Origin: Enemella dayhoffiae
Lineage (GTDB): Bacteria; Actinomycetota; Actinomycetes; Propionibacteriales; Propionibacteriaceae
Direction of reading: 5' to 3'
Length of the DNA stretch: 64,000 nt
NCBI RefSeq assembly: GCF_002250625.1
Contig: NZ_NMVQ01000043.1
Location: forward strand, 149,056-213,055
Below, one piece after another: positions 26,600 to 36,014 of the stretch (its first letter is position 1; every line of letters begins with the position of its first letter). The position numbers and the translations under genes were made by a program. The notes under the pieces were generated by a model. It did not search any database. It was not told where the DNA came from and worked only from the letters and a program-made list of their open reading frames with translations.

Positions 26600-27277
26600 T
26601 CAGCCCTTGCACCCCTCGAGCACGGTCGCGGTGCCGGAGAGTCCGAGCCGGGAGGCGCCGGCCTCGATCATCGCCACCGCCGCCTTGTAGTCGCGGATCC
26701 CGCCGGAGGCCTTGACCCCGAGCCGATCTCCCACGGTCTCGCGCATCAGGCGTACCGCCTCGACGCTGGCACCACCGCTGGGATGGAAGCCGGTGGAGGT
26801 CTTCACGAAGTCGGCCATCGCCGCCTCGGCGGCGCGACAGGCCGCCACGATCTCGTCGTCGCTCAGCGCGGCGGACTCGATGATCACCTTCAGGATCGCC
26901 GACGGAATCGCCTCGCGAACCGCCCGGATGTCGGCGGTCACCGAGTCGGTGTTGCCCGACTTCAGCGCGCCGACGTCGATCACCATGTCCACCTCGTCGG
27001 CGCCGTGCTCGACCGCCAGCGCCGCCTCGGCGGCCTTGACCTGCGACTCGTGCTTGCCTGAGGGAAAGCCGCAGACGGTGGCCAGCTTCACCGCACCGAG
27101 CTCGAGCGGGCCGCCCAGCACCGCCGGGTTCAGCATGTTCGGCGAGATGCAGATCGAGTACGCCGCCAGGTCCCGCGCCTCGGCGGCGAGCGCGAGCACG
27201 TCGGCCGGGGTGGCCTCCGGCTTGAGCAGGGTGTGGTCCACGTACGCCGCCAGTTCGGCCCGGGTCATGCGAGACAT
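26600..27277 (-). CDS. deoC: Deoxyribose-phosphate aldolase
   Basis: A 225-residue class I aldolase splitting 2-deoxyribose-5-phosphate into glyceraldehyde-3-phosphate and acetaldehyde. It has [10 protein letters not shown], the Schiff-base Lys159 in FVKTSTGF, and KASGGIRDY with the second lysine. Its start overlaps the stop of the LGFP-repeat protein (ATGA); a second in-frame ATG lies nine bases in. No nucleoside phosphorylase genes accompany it. Confidence 0.93.
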   Translation of the reverse strand: MSRMTRAELAAYVDHTLLKPEATPADVLALAAEARDLAAYSICISPNMLNPAVLGGPLELGAVKLATVCGFPSGKHESQVKAAEAALAVEHGADEVDMVIDVGALKSGNTDSVTADIRAVREAIPSAILKVIIESAALSDDEIVAACRAAEAAMADFVKTSTGFHPSGGASVEAVRLMRETVGDRLGVKASGGIRDYKAAVAMIEAGASRLGLSGTATVLEGCKG

Positions 27278-28992
27278 CAGTTGGTGATCACTCTCGTTGA
27301 GAAGTCGTTCCAGTAGAACTCGATCCTGCCACGCTCGAATCCGGTGGCGCGACCGCCGGGGATGTCATATTCCTCGACGCTCGGACGCCCGAGCGCGGAG
27401 GTCTCGGCGCCGAGGTCGCGGTAGCGTCCGCCGATCACGCCATAGACGGAGTGGGCCCGGTTGTCGAACCAGTACACCTGACCGCCGGCGAAGGCCTGGA
27501 CGCGGGTGTTCGGCACCCGGGCGTCGGTCTCGGCGGCGACGGGCAGACCGAGGCCGCCCTGGGCCGCGGTCGGCTGGCGGCGGTAGAAGTCGTTGATCCC
27601 CCACCAGCTGTGCTGGGCGCCGGTGGCGGGCGACCAGTAGATTCCGCCGCCGGTGAAGTCGACCGCCCGGCCGCGGTTGAAGGCAAACTCCGAACTGGTC
27701 GGGAAGCCGAGGTTGCCGCTGGGGCCGCCGAGGGAGTGGTAGCGGTCGGCGATCGCCCCGTAGACCATCACCGCGCGCCCGTCGCGCCAATAGACCTTGC
27801 CGCCGGTGAAGTCCTGGGCCAGGCCGCCGCGGACGGCGTACTCACCGGAGGTGGGGAGTCCGATGATCCGCCGATCGGTGGCGCTCAGATTCCAGTACCA
27901 GGCAGAGATTCCGGGCAGCAGGGCGTGCGCGTCGGTCTGCGGGGACCACAGGATGGTGCCGCCGGCGAAGCGGTTCATCCGGCTGCCCGCGACCGGTCCG
28001 TCTATCTCGCTGGTGGTCGGGATGCCGAGCAGGCCACGGTCGGTGTCGAACGCGCTCCAGCGAGCGAAGATCCGGCCGTAGACGTCGTTCCAGTTGCCGT
28101 TGCTGCGGGTGATCCGGCCGGTCGCGAAGTTCTGCTGCAGGGCGCCGTTGGCGGTGTAGGGGTCGGAGGTGACCGGCCCCATCAGTTCGCGCAGCGACTG
28201 GCTGTAGCGGTAGTGCGACCAGACATCACTCATGATCGGGTGCGCGTCGTACTGCGCGGTCCACGGCAGCATTCCCTTGTTGAACACGGTCATCCGCGAT
28301 CCGGCGACGGGGCCCTCGACCTCACCGGCAATCGCGAACCCGAGGGGGCTGGAGGTGCCGCCGATGGCGCGGTACTTCTCGCCGATGGCGCCGTCGACGG
28401 TGATCCGCTGGGTGGAGATCGGTGCGGTGTCGTACTGGTAGAGGTTGTAGCTGCGCATCAGGTTGATGATGTAGTCGGCGTAGCCGGGGTCGGTGGCGTA
28501 CCCGGCCCTGCCGACCTCGCGGATGAAGTTGTCCGGGTCGCGGGTGAAGTTGAACGCCGCGGCATACCGGGAGGAGTTCTTGAGGAAATAGCCGTGGTCG
28601 CGGAAGGAGTCCTCGGCCGAACGGTAGGTGCGGAAGGCGCTGACGATCGGCACCGGGTTGGCGGGGTCGTAGTACTCGAGCGAGGACTTGTCCATGCAGC
28701 CCAGCTGATAGGGGCTGGCGTAGTCGGTCTTGCACTTGATGCCGAAGTACGCGTGGGCGTACACCGCCAGGGTCGAGCCGCCCCACCCGGACTCGAGGAT
28801 CGACTGGGCGATGCTGACCGAGGCGGGGACCTGGTATTCGGTCTGGGCCTGCTGTGCCATCGGCGCCACCGCCTTGATGAAGCGACCGGTGTCGGCCGCC
28901 CGCGCCGCCGGGGCGTGGGTGACGGAGACTGCGACGACGGTGAGGACTGCGGCGAGCAGGGCGCCGCCACGTCGGGGAAGCTGCTTCAGCAT
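27277..28992 (-). CDS. Secreted glucosaminidase with C-terminal LGFP repeats
   Basis: A 571-residue exported murein hydrolase. Signal peptide at 1-32, then a GH73-type domain at about 38-190 ([52 protein letters not shown]), closely similar in order to the other glucosaminidase in this window. From about residue 195 come seven or eight LGFP-type units (for example [33 protein letters not shown]). In corynebacterial PS1/Csp proteins such repeats are thought to bind the cell envelope. Its last bases overlap deoC. Confidence 0.88.
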   Translation of the reverse strand: MLKQLPRRGGALLAAVLTVVAVSVTHAPAARAADTGRFIKAVAPMAQQAQTEYQVPASVSIAQSILESGWGGSTLAVYAHAYFGIKCKTDYASPYQLGCMDKSSLEYYDPANPVPIVSAFRTYRSAEDSFRDHGYFLKNSSRYAAAFNFTRDPDNFIREVGRAGYATDPGYADYIINLMRSYNLYQYDTAPISTQRITVDGAIGEKYRAIGGTSSPLGFAIAGEVEGPVAGSRMTVFNKGMLPWTAQYDAHPIMSDVWSHYRYSQSLRELMGPVTSDPYTANGALQQNFATGRITRSNGNWNDVYGRIFARWSAFDTDRGLLGIPTTSEIDGPVAGSRMNRFAGGTILWSPQTDAHALLPGISAWYWNLSATDRRIIGLPTSGEYAVRGGLAQDFTGGKVYWRDGRAVMVYGAIADRYHSLGGPSGNLGFPTSSEFAFNRGRAVDFTGGGIYWSPATGAQHSWWGINDFYRRQPTAAQGGLGLPVAAETDARVPNTRVQAFAGGQVYWFDNRAHSVYGVIGGRYRDLGAETSALGRPSVEEYDIPGGRATGFERGRIEFYWNDFSTRVITN

Positions 28993-29175
28993 GCCCCCGA
29001 TTGTCGGTGTTCCCCACGCTTTTGACCAGTTGATCAGTCAAGCACCCCCTGAGACTTCCGCCACCCGCAGAACTCCGGTCTCTTCGCGACGGCCCGACGA
29101 GCCTCCGCGGGTATGCGCGGTGCGACGTCAAATGATCAAGGAATTTTGCGGTTGGCCCGGTCGCAGCGGATCCCG

Positions 29176-29416
29176 TCAGCGCAGGTCGGGTCGAACGCGG
29201 ATCTCGGCGCGGAACATGGGGGCGGAGGGGGCCAGCCCGGCGCTCACCTCCGTCACCTCCCAGTGCACGTGCTCGATCACCCAGACCTGACCCCGCAGGC
29301 GGATCGTCTCACCGACTCGGGGCAGACCCCTTGGTGCGGATCGACAGCAGCGGCTGGCGCGCGCCGGGGGTGTGGAAGACCAGGTGGACGTCCTCGTAGC
29401 TGACCAACTTCTCCAT
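29176..29416 (-). pseudogene. Small protein gene interrupted by a frameshift
   Basis: From the ATG at 29416 the frame reads MEKLVSYEDVHLVFHTPGAR then QPLLSIRTKGS and stops soon after. From the same point a second frame continues LPRVGETIRLRGQVWVIEHV and on to FRAEIRVRPDLR at 29176. Joined, they give a coherent protein of about 77 residues. The shift lies near 29320-29340, at an ACCAAGGGGTC run. It may be a real mutation, a sequencing error in the G run, or a programmed shift. No family recognised. Confidence 0.5.
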
Positions 29417-29501
29417 GGCGGCAGCGTAGGGGGCGCCGGTGGCACCCTCTTCGATCCAGGAACCGCCCGTCAGTACGCCCCCCACGAACTAGGCTGTCGC
29501 C

Positions 29502-30560
29502 GTGTCGAACTTCGATTTCGGTGGGTCGGGTCCGGGTCCCGGCACCCCGCCGCCCCCGGTGGCCCACCAGTACGCCCAGCCGGCACCTCCGCCGCCGCCC
29601 CAGTTCCAGCCGAACCCGGCCGCCGGAGCGGGGCAACCCGAGCGGTCCCAGGGCGGTGGCAGCGGCGGCATCCTGCCGGTCGGCCTCGTCTCGCTGCTGG
29701 TGCTGTTGCTGGTGATGGGGTTCATCGCGGTGCGCGGCAACCGGATCGCGCCGTTCTCCAGCCAGATCGATTCGGGCTGGCGCAACGTCGGCGGCACCGG
29801 CGGCGAACTGACCGACCATCTGCGCGGCGAGGGGTACACCTGCTCGGACCAGGGCCTGCGGCTGGATTTCCAGTACTACCGCGTCTGCGCGAAGTACACC
29901 AAGGACGAGAGCACCGCGATCGAGTTCCTGGGCGCCCCGGACGGTGACATCCAGTTCGGGATCGCGACCTTCGGCAACGTGACGGCCGCCCGTGCGGCCA
30001 CCGAGCGGTTGATCGACGCCACCTTCCGCGACACCCAGGCGCGGCAGGCCTCGCGCGGGGCCCTCGGCGCCAACGCCCCCGCCCGGGGGGCGTGGGGTTC
30101 CGCGGAGCAGCGAACGAGCACGGCCTTCACCGTGCAGAAGCCGTGGGGAGCGCTCGCCGATCTCGACCGGCGTGCCCTCGAAACCACCCCGGCCGACGTC
30201 GGCGCCCAGGCGGTCGGCGCCGGTTATGTCTGCCGGCCCGGGGAGAGCGGGAACAGCGTCAACTGCACCCTCAACGCCGCCGGCGGCAGCTGGCAGCTGG
30301 TGGCGACCGAGGTGGCTCCGAAACGCGTGCTGGTTGGCCTGAACGGGCGGGTCACCGACGACAAGCAGTTCGACCCGGCCAAGGAGCTCGAGCGGCTGTT
30401 GCCGTCAACCCCCGGTCGGGGGGCGGTGCTGGGCTATGTCTCCACGGCCGACCAGAAGGCCGGCGCGTCCGGTTTCGCCGGGGGCATCCGGGTCGACTAT
30501 CGGGTCACGCTGACCGGGGACAAGAAGGCGCGCAGCGCCGCCAGCATCACGGTCGGCTGA
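29502..30560 (+). CDS. Proline-rich membrane-anchored protein, unknown function
   Basis: A 352-residue protein. The first 55 residues are Gly/Pro/Gln-rich and cytoplasmic, followed by one membrane helix (about 58-78, LPVGLVSLLVLLLVMGFIAV). The extracellular part has two similar-sized halves with paired cysteines (YTCSDQGLRLDFQYYRVC; YVCRPGESGNSVNCT), suggesting a repeated disulphide-stabilised domain. The GTG start follows a short spacer. It is convergent with the histidine kinase gene. I do not recognise the family. Confidence 0.7.
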   Translation: MSNFDFGGSGPGPGTPPPPVAHQYAQPAPPPPPQFQPNPAAGAGQPERSQGGGSGGILPVGLVSLLVLLLVMGFIAVRGNRIAPFSSQIDSGWRNVGGTGGELTDHLRGEGYTCSDQGLRLDFQYYRVCAKYTKDESTAIEFLGAPDGDIQFGIATFGNVTAARAATERLIDATFRDTQARQASRGALGANAPARGAWGSAEQRTSTAFTVQKPWGALADLDRRALETTPADVGAQAVGAGYVCRPGESGNSVNCTLNAAGGSWQLVATEVAPKRVLVGLNGRVTDDKQFDPAKELERLLPSTPGRGAVLGYVSTADQKAGASGFAGGIRVDYRVTLTGDKKARSAASITVG

Positions 30561-30569
30561 GGATACGCC

Positions 30570-32054
30570 TCAGGCCAGCGGCAGCCGCAGGGTGAACGTG
30601 GTGCTGCCCGGACGGGAGTCGACGCTCGCCGTGCCGCGGTGCGCGGACATCACCGCCTCCACGATGGCCAGGCCCAGCCCGGTGGAATCCTTCGACGTGC
30701 CGGAGCGCGTCCGCGCCACATCGGCGCGGGTGAACCGTTCGAACACGTGGTCCTTGATCTCGGGCGGGATGCCGGGCCCGTCGTCGGTGACGGTGATCAC
30801 CGCCTGATCGCCCTCGCTGCGGGTGCTGGCGGTGACCACCGTGCCCTCGGGAGTGTGCTTGCGCGCGTTGGCGAGCAGGTTGGCGACCACCTGGTGCAGC
30901 CGGTGCCGGTCGGCCAGGGCGAGCACCGGCGGATCGGGCAGGTCGACCCCCCAGTCGTAGGCCGCGTTCGCGGCCTGGGCGTCGCTGATCGCGTTGAGCA
31001 GCAGGTCGTTCAAGTTGACCGGCTCGAGCTGCAGGTTGGGGTTGGAGTCCATCCGTGCCAGCAGCAGCATGTCCTCCACCAGCCGCGACATCCGCTCGGC
31101 CTCCGACTCCACCCGGCTCATCGCGAAGGCCGCGTCGCTGGGCAGTTCCTCGCGGTTGCGGCGGGTGAGTTCGGCGTACCCGCGGATCGCGGCGAGCGGG
31201 TTGCGCAGCTCGTGGGAGGCGTCGGCGACGAACTGGCGTACCTTCGTCTCGGACGCCTGCCGGGCGGCCAGGGCACCCTCCACGTTGCCGAGCATGTGGT
31301 TCAACGCCCAGCCGACCTGGCCGACCTCGGTATGCGGGTTGGCGTCCTCCGCAGGCACCCGGACCGGCAGCGCCACCTCGCCGCGGGAGAGCTCCAACTG
31401 GGAGACCCGTTGGGCGGTGCCGGCGAGCCGGTTCAGCGGGGCCAGGCTGCGGTTCACCACGGTACGCACGACCAGGATGGACAGTCCGATCGCCAGCAGG
31501 GCCAGCACGAGCTCGAGCACGATCATCTCGGTGATGGTGTGGTCGAGTTCGGCGGTCGGCAGCGCCACCACATAGATGTTGCCGCCGCGCTTCATCGCCA
31601 TCGCCCGATAGCGGCCATAGTCGCTGAGCCGCACGCTGACGTGGCGACCGTTGGGTGGCAGCCGGAGCAGCTCGGCCGCGGCGTTGGCCGAGAGGCTACC
31701 GACGAGGTCTCCACCGGAGGTACCGCGCTCGACGCGGATGCCGCCCAGCACCACGTTGCCGTCGGTCTGCACCACGATGGTGCCAATCGGCTGGGCGGGG
31801 GACAGGTCGACCGGGGGCGGCGTCGACTGGCCACTGTTGCCGCCGCGGGGGAAGCGGTCCTGGCGGGAGAACGCGGCGTCCAGCTGCCGGTCGAGGCTGC
31901 GGACGAGGGTTTCGCGGGTGGAGATGGTGGTCAACGCCGACAGCAGCACGGCGACCACCGCGACCAGGGCGGCCATCCGCAGCACCAGGCGCCGGCCCAG
32001 GGTGCCGGGGCCGAGCGGGGAGATCGGCGCGAGAGCGGTGGTTGAGTCGGCCAT
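30570..32054 (-). CDS. Sensor histidine kinase (TrcS-like)
   Basis: A 494-residue membrane kinase. Two membrane helices (about 22-44 and 175-197) bracket an extracytoplasmic sensor. A HAMP domain follows, then the phospho-acceptor box FVADASHELRNPLAAIRGYAEL (His near 280) and the ATP-binding boxes NLLANARKHTPEG, DDGPGIPPE and TGLGLAIVEAV. It lies ten bases after the response-regulator gene. The layout resembles mycobacterial TrcS; the signal is unknown. Confidence 0.9.
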   Translation of the reverse strand: MADSTTALAPISPLGPGTLGRRLVLRMAALVAVVAVLLSALTTISTRETLVRSLDRQLDAAFSRQDRFPRGGNSGQSTPPPVDLSPAQPIGTIVVQTDGNVVLGGIRVERGTSGGDLVGSLSANAAAELLRLPPNGRHVSVRLSDYGRYRAMAMKRGGNIYVVALPTAELDHTITEMIVLELVLALLAIGLSILVVRTVVNRSLAPLNRLAGTAQRVSQLELSRGEVALPVRVPAEDANPHTEVGQVGWALNHMLGNVEGALAARQASETKVRQFVADASHELRNPLAAIRGYAELTRRNREELPSDAAFAMSRVESEAERMSRLVEDMLLLARMDSNPNLQLEPVNLNDLLLNAISDAQAANAAYDWGVDLPDPPVLALADRHRLHQVVANLLANARKHTPEGTVVTASTRSEGDQAVITVTDDGPGIPPEIKDHVFERFTRADVARTRSGTSKDSTGLGLAIVEAVMSAHRGTASVDSRPGSTTFTLRLPLA

Positions 32055-32064
32055 CGCCAGTGAG

Positions 32065-32793
32065 TCAGTTCGCCGGGCGCAGCACATAGCCGGCGCCGCG
32101 CATGGTGTGAATCATCGGCGCGCGGTCGTGGTCGATCTTCTTGCGCAGATAGGAGATGTAGAGCTCGACGACGTTGGCCTGGCCGCCGAAGTCGTAGTTC
32201 CAGACGCGATCGAGGATCTGGGCCTTGGAGAGCACGCGGCGTGGGTTGCGCATCAGATAGCGGAGCAGCTCGAACTCGGTGGCGGTGAGCTGGATGTCGT
32301 CCCCGCCCCGGGTCACCTCGTGGGAGTCCTCGTCGAGGGTGAGGTCGCCGACGATCAGCATCGAGTCGGACCGCACCAGCGAGGCGCCGGAGCGGCGCAG
32401 CAGCCCGCGCAACCGGGCGATCACCTCCTCCAGGGAGAACGGTTTGGTGACGTAGTCGTCACCGCCGGCGGTCAGGCCGCCGACGCGGTCGGAGACGGCG
32501 TCCTTGGCGGTGAGGAAGATGACGGGGATCTCGGGCTGCTCGGTGCGGACCCGTCGCATCACCTCGAGCCCGTCGAAGTCGGGGAGCATCATGTCGAGCA
32601 CGATCGCGTCCGGGCGTACCTCGCGGGCCACCTTGACCGCCTCACTGCCCGAGGCCGCCGTGGAGACCTCCCAGCCCTCGTAGCGCATCGCCATCGACAG
32701 CAGCTCGGTCAGGGACTGCTCGTCGTCGACGGTCAGCACCCGGATCGGGGAGCCGTCGGGGCGGGTCAGTGTGGGTTCTGCGGTGCGTGCCAT
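32065..32793 (-). CDS. OmpR-family response regulator (TrcR-like)
   Basis: A 242-residue regulator. The receiver domain has the acidic pair DDE, the phospho-acceptor Asp in IVLDMMLPDFDGLE and the Lys of DYVTKPFSLEE. The winged-helix DNA-binding domain follows (LTATEFELLRYLMRNPRRVLS, NVVELYISYLRKKID, RGAGYVL). It is cotranscribed with the downstream kinase. Confidence 0.93.
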   Translation of the reverse strand: MARTAEPTLTRPDGSPIRVLTVDDEQSLTELLSMAMRYEGWEVSTAASGSEAVKVAREVRPDAIVLDMMLPDFDGLEVMRRVRTEQPEIPVIFLTAKDAVSDRVGGLTAGGDDYVTKPFSLEEVIARLRGLLRRSGASLVRSDSMLIVGDLTLDEDSHEVTRGGDDIQLTATEFELLRYLMRNPRRVLSKAQILDRVWNYDFGGQANVVELYISYLRKKIDHDRAPMIHTMRGAGYVLRPAN

Positions 32794-32857
32794 GGGACAA
32801 CTGTGACACCGCTGTGTGGGCCGAGGCTATGCGCTCACTGTGGGAATCCTGTGAGCC

Positions 32858-33406
32858 TCAGGCGGGGTCGTTGTCGTCGACGCGGGTACGGGATTTCGCG
32901 GTGGCGCTGGTGGAACCGGAGGTGGCGGGGGTGTTGGAGGTCTTGGGCGTACGCCGGACCGGCTCGTCGCTGTCGTCGTCGTCATCGTCGCGGGAGCGCT
33001 TGAACAGCTGGTCGATGGCGGCGCGTCCGGCGCCGAACACGGTCAGCAGCAGGGCCAGGCCGGCCTGGACGACGTTGTATTCATAGCCGCCGTTCTCGAT
33101 CCACGGGCCCCGGAAATAGCGGGTCCAGAGGATCACCATCACCTGCTGCACGACGAGTGCGATGCCGATGATCGGGGTGAGCAGCCCGAAGATGAGGAAG
33201 AGGCCGCCGATGATCTCCAGCAGGGTGCCGCCCCAGGCCATCACCTCGGGCTGCGGGGTCTGGAACTGCTTGAGATAGTCGATCTGCGCCTGCATGCCGC
33301 CTTCGCTGGTCCAGCGGCGCCAGCCGCGGAAGACCAGGATCGCCCCGAAGGTAACCCGGGCCAGCAGCAGGGCCATATCCCGCAGCACGTTGATCAGGGC
33401 CGACAT
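32858..33406 (-). CDS. DoxX-family membrane protein
   Basis: A 182-residue protein with four membrane helices over the first 130 residues (LARVTFGAILVFRGWRRW, GGTLLEIIGGLFLIFGLLTP) and a polar tail with DDDDDD and Thr/Ser/Arg-rich sequence. DoxX proteins are associated with thiosulfate oxidation or oxidative-stress membrane complexes in other species. The context here gives no clear role. Confidence 0.85.
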   Translation of the reverse strand: MSALINVLRDMALLLARVTFGAILVFRGWRRWTSEGGMQAQIDYLKQFQTPQPEVMAWGGTLLEIIGGLFLIFGLLTPIIGIALVVQQVMVILWTRYFRGPWIENGGYEYNVVQAGLALLLTVFGAGRAAIDQLFKRSRDDDDDDSDEPVRRTPKTSNTPATSGSTSATAKSRTRVDDNDPA

Positions 33407-33501
33407 CAGTTCTCCTCGCCTCGGTTCGCGCCAACCTTAACGGGGATTTCGCAGCATTGTGCGCACGTTCCCGGCCCAGCCGTCGTCGTGAGGTTGATCG
33501 C

Positions 33502-34080
33502 GTGGCAGTGCGGCGGCAGACGGATCAGCGGATCCGCAGGGGGATTCGCCTCGCCCATGAGTCGATCGAGTTCTTCGGTGAGGACGCCGGGAGTCACGAC
33601 TTCGAGCGGATCGCGCGGGGACACCGCTGGCTCGACGAGGACGCTGCGGCGAGGGAGTGGTTCGCCAAGGCGGCAGCCAATGTGGAGTGGTTCTCCCGCA
33701 ACGTCGCCGGCCCGCAGCTGCTCTCCGGCGACCTCGCGGGCGCCGTCGACGCTGCCGAACGGATCGCCGCGGAGCATCCGATGGCACAGGCCGTGCGGGC
33801 GCTGGCCTGGGCGCGCTCCGAGGGCACGGTCGCGGACGCCGAAACGGCCCTTGGCCTGTGGTTGACGTCCGCCCACCAGGCCGGTGCTGGTCCCGGGAGG
33901 TCAGCGGGCAGCTGGTGATGTCGGTGTGGGACTGGATCGAGGAGTGTTACGCCAGCATCGGTGAGCTCGGGGGTGAGCGGCCCGCCACCCATCGCCGGAT
34001 GCTGGAGATGCTCGGAGTGCGCTCGCCGGAGCCCGCTCCGCGAAGGGCTTCGACTCGCGAGCTCGCTCAGCCAACGTTGA
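33502..34080 (+). pseudogene. Frameshifted gene for an unknown helical protein
   Basis: From the GTG at 33502 the frame encodes helical, TPR-like sequence (IARGHRWLDEDAAAREWFAK, LSGDLAGAVDAAERIA) and then stops at 33918. The following coherent segment, WSREVSGQLVMSVWDWIEEC and THRRMLEMLGVRSPEPAP, is in another frame, so a shift occurs near 33870-33905. The second frame then enters a REP-like copy and runs on over the opposite-strand gene without a natural stop. I do not recognise the family. Confidence 0.5.
34046..34072 (+). repeat. REP-like element, long-loop variant
   Basis: GGCTTCGA and CTCAGCC, separated by TCGCGAGCTCG, match the long-loop form seen inside the etfD tail and between grpE and dnaJ. 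It sits at the 3' end of the frameshifted gene. Confidence 0.65.
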
Positions 34081-34083
34081 ACG

Positions 34084-34425
34084 TCAGGCCGCGGCAGCGT
34101 CCTCGAAGCGGGTACGCAGCGCCTCGACCGCGATCAGCAACTGCGCGGTCACGTCGCTGTCGGCGCGGACCCGGACCACGAGCCGGCTGCGTCCGGGGCC
34201 GACCGGGAGCACGTCGAGGCTGCCGGGATGGTGCTGCGTCGAGCCCCAGCTGAGCGTGCAGTCGGGCTCCTCGACGCGCAGCCAGGCGCCCTCCACCGGC
34301 TCGCCGAGGCTGGCACTGCGCGGCATGTGCGCGGTCAGCGACTCGACGTCGGTGAGCTCGGCGAAGAGCCGCGCGGGCTCCAGGGCGATCTCGGTGCTGT
34401 GCTCATAGATGTTCGTCATTCTCAT
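34084..34425 (-). CDS. SRPBCC (polyketide cyclase-like) family protein
   Basis: A 113-residue protein that fits a START-like fold: it opens TNIYEHSTEIALEPARLFAEL, continues DVESLTAHMPRSA, has central beta strands LVVRVRADSDVTAQ, and closes with a long helix. Such proteins bind hydrophobic ligands. It is shorter than the typical 140-150 residues. Divergent from the YbaK gene. Confidence 0.65.
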   Translation of the reverse strand: MRMTNIYEHSTEIALEPARLFAELTDVESLTAHMPRSASLGEPVEGAWLRVEEPDCTLSWGSTQHHPGSLDVLPVGPGRSRLVVRVRADSDVTAQLLIAVEALRTRFEDAAAA

Positions 34426-34515
34426 CGGACCTGTGTCTCTGGAAGGCTGGGGCTGGTCACGCTAGCACTGCGAGCCCGTGGTCGCGTCAAATCCGCGCAC
34501 CCTGAAAGGAATCCA

Positions 34516-34986
34516 ATGTCGGTGCACCCGAACTGCCAGCTGATCGACCAGATCGTTTCCGACAAGGGGTTTCCCGGCCGCGTGCGGATGCTGCCCGAGG
34601 CCGCCACGACCGCGAAGTCCGCGGCCGCCCAGCTGGGAGTCGAGGTGGGGGCGATCGCCAACTCGCTCATCTTCCGCACCGCCGACGACGCCCCGGTCCT
34701 GGTGATGACCAGCGGTGCCCATCGGGTGGACACCGACAAGGTGGCGGTGCTGATCGGCACCGAGATCGGCCGTGCGGACGCCGAATTCGTACGCCGACAC
34801 ACCGGCCAGCCGATCGGTGGGGTCGCCCCGGTCGGTCACCCGCAACCGATCCAGACGCTGATCGACACCGACCTGCGGCAATTTCCGGAGCTGTGGGCCG
34901 CCGGCGGCATCCCGCACGCGATCTTCCCGCTCACCTTCGACCAGCTCGTTGCCCTCACCGGTGGCCGGGTCGCCGAGGTCGCCTGA
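34516..34986 (+). CDS. YbaK/EbsC family aminoacyl-tRNA deacylase-like protein
   Basis: A 156-residue protein of the trans-editing YbaK/ProX fold. It has MLPEAATTAKSAAAQLGVEVGAIANSLIF with the conserved K and S of the family, VLVMTSGAHRVDTDKV, and the signature GQPIGGVAPVGHP. Members hydrolyse mischarged aminoacyl-tRNA such as Cys-tRNAPro. The ATG at 34516 has AAAGGA upstream. The C45 gene starts three bases after its stop. Confidence 0.88.
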   Translation: MSVHPNCQLIDQIVSDKGFPGRVRMLPEAATTAKSAAAQLGVEVGAIANSLIFRTADDAPVLVMTSGAHRVDTDKVAVLIGTEIGRADAEFVRRHTGQPIGGVAPVGHPQPIQTLIDTDLRQFPELWAAGGIPHAIFPLTFDQLVALTGGRVAEVA

Positions 34987-34989
34987 GTC

Positions 34990-36006
34990 GTGTTCGAGCA
35001 CAGAGACCTGGCCGGCACCGACTGGTACCACGCCTCCGGACCCCGCGACCAGGCCTTCGCCGAGCTCGGGAAAGCCTGTGCGGACAGGATTCACCGGGTG
35101 CTGGCCAGCGCCGCGGTGATGGACCCGATCCGCGATCGGGTCGAGCGGTCACCGCACTTCGAGTGCGTGTTGGCCGCGTCGCGGCGTACGCCCGCCCACG
35201 CGGAACTGGTCGCCCTCGCCCGCGGAGCGGACGCCCCGATCGAAGACCTCGAGATTCTCAACCTGCGCGGGGATCTCGGCACCGACGGGCTGGGCTGCAC
35301 CGATGTCGCGATCGCCACGCCGACCGGCCCGGTGGTCGGCCACAACGAGGACGGCCCGGCCGACTTCGACTGCGTCGCCCTCACCCTGACCCTGGAGGCC
35401 CGCACACCGATCTGGGTCTATTGGACGCCCGGCATGCTCCCGGCCAACTCCTTCGTGCTGACAGGAAACGGGCTCGCCCACGGCTGCGACGCGATCACCG
35501 TCACCCGCCCGGCCGACGCCCCCGGCCGGCACTTCGTCGCCCGCGGGCTGGCCGACTGCACAGGCTTGACGGAGGCGACCGATTATCTGCGCAGCAACCC
35601 GAGTGCCGGGGGCTTCCACCATGCGCTGACCGACTGGCGCGCTGGGGCGTACGCCGGAGTCGAGGCGGTCGCCGGCCAGACGGCGGAACTCCCGCTGCGC
35701 AACGGAATCTGCTGGCACACCAACCATCTGCCCGCCCTCGACGGACTCGACACACCCGGCCAGAACAGCCTCACCCGCGCGGCGACGGTGGCGCAATGGC
35801 GACCACCCGACACCGACCCGGTCGAGTGGTGCCTCACCCGGCTCGCCCACACCCCGATGCCGGAAGGAGTCAACCGGGGCAGCGAAACGCTCGGCACCAT
35901 CGTGCTCGACTGCCGCCCCAACCCGGCGGAGCTCACCCTCGCCGTGGCCGGGCGGGAGATCGTGCGGCGACCGGTCACCGAGCTGTTGGCACCGGTCAGC
36001 GGCTGA
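34990..36006 (+). CDS. C45-family autoproteolytic acyltransferase/hydrolase
   Basis: A 338-residue N-terminal-nucleophile-fold protein of the acyl-CoA:6-aminopenicillanic acid acyltransferase family. The predicted nucleophile and self-cleavage site is Cys103 in GLGCTDVAIA. GHNEDGPADFDC and VYWTPGMLPANSFVLTGNG match the family core. Cleavage before Cys103 would give a 102-residue alpha chain. Substrate unknown; it starts with GTG right after the YbaK gene. Confidence 0.75.
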   Translation: MFEHRDLAGTDWYHASGPRDQAFAELGKACADRIHRVLASAAVMDPIRDRVERSPHFECVLAASRRTPAHAELVALARGADAPIEDLEILNLRGDLGTDGLGCTDVAIATPTGPVVGHNEDGPADFDCVALTLTLEARTPIWVYWTPGMLPANSFVLTGNGLAHGCDAITVTRPADAPGRHFVARGLADCTGLTEATDYLRSNPSAGGFHHALTDWRAGAYAGVEAVAGQTAELPLRNGICWHTNHLPALDGLDTPGQNSLTRAATVAQWRPPDTDPVEWCLTRLAHTPMPEGVNRGSETLGTIVLDCRPNPAELTLAVAGREIVRRPVTELLAPVSG

Positions 36007-36014
36007 TCGACGGT

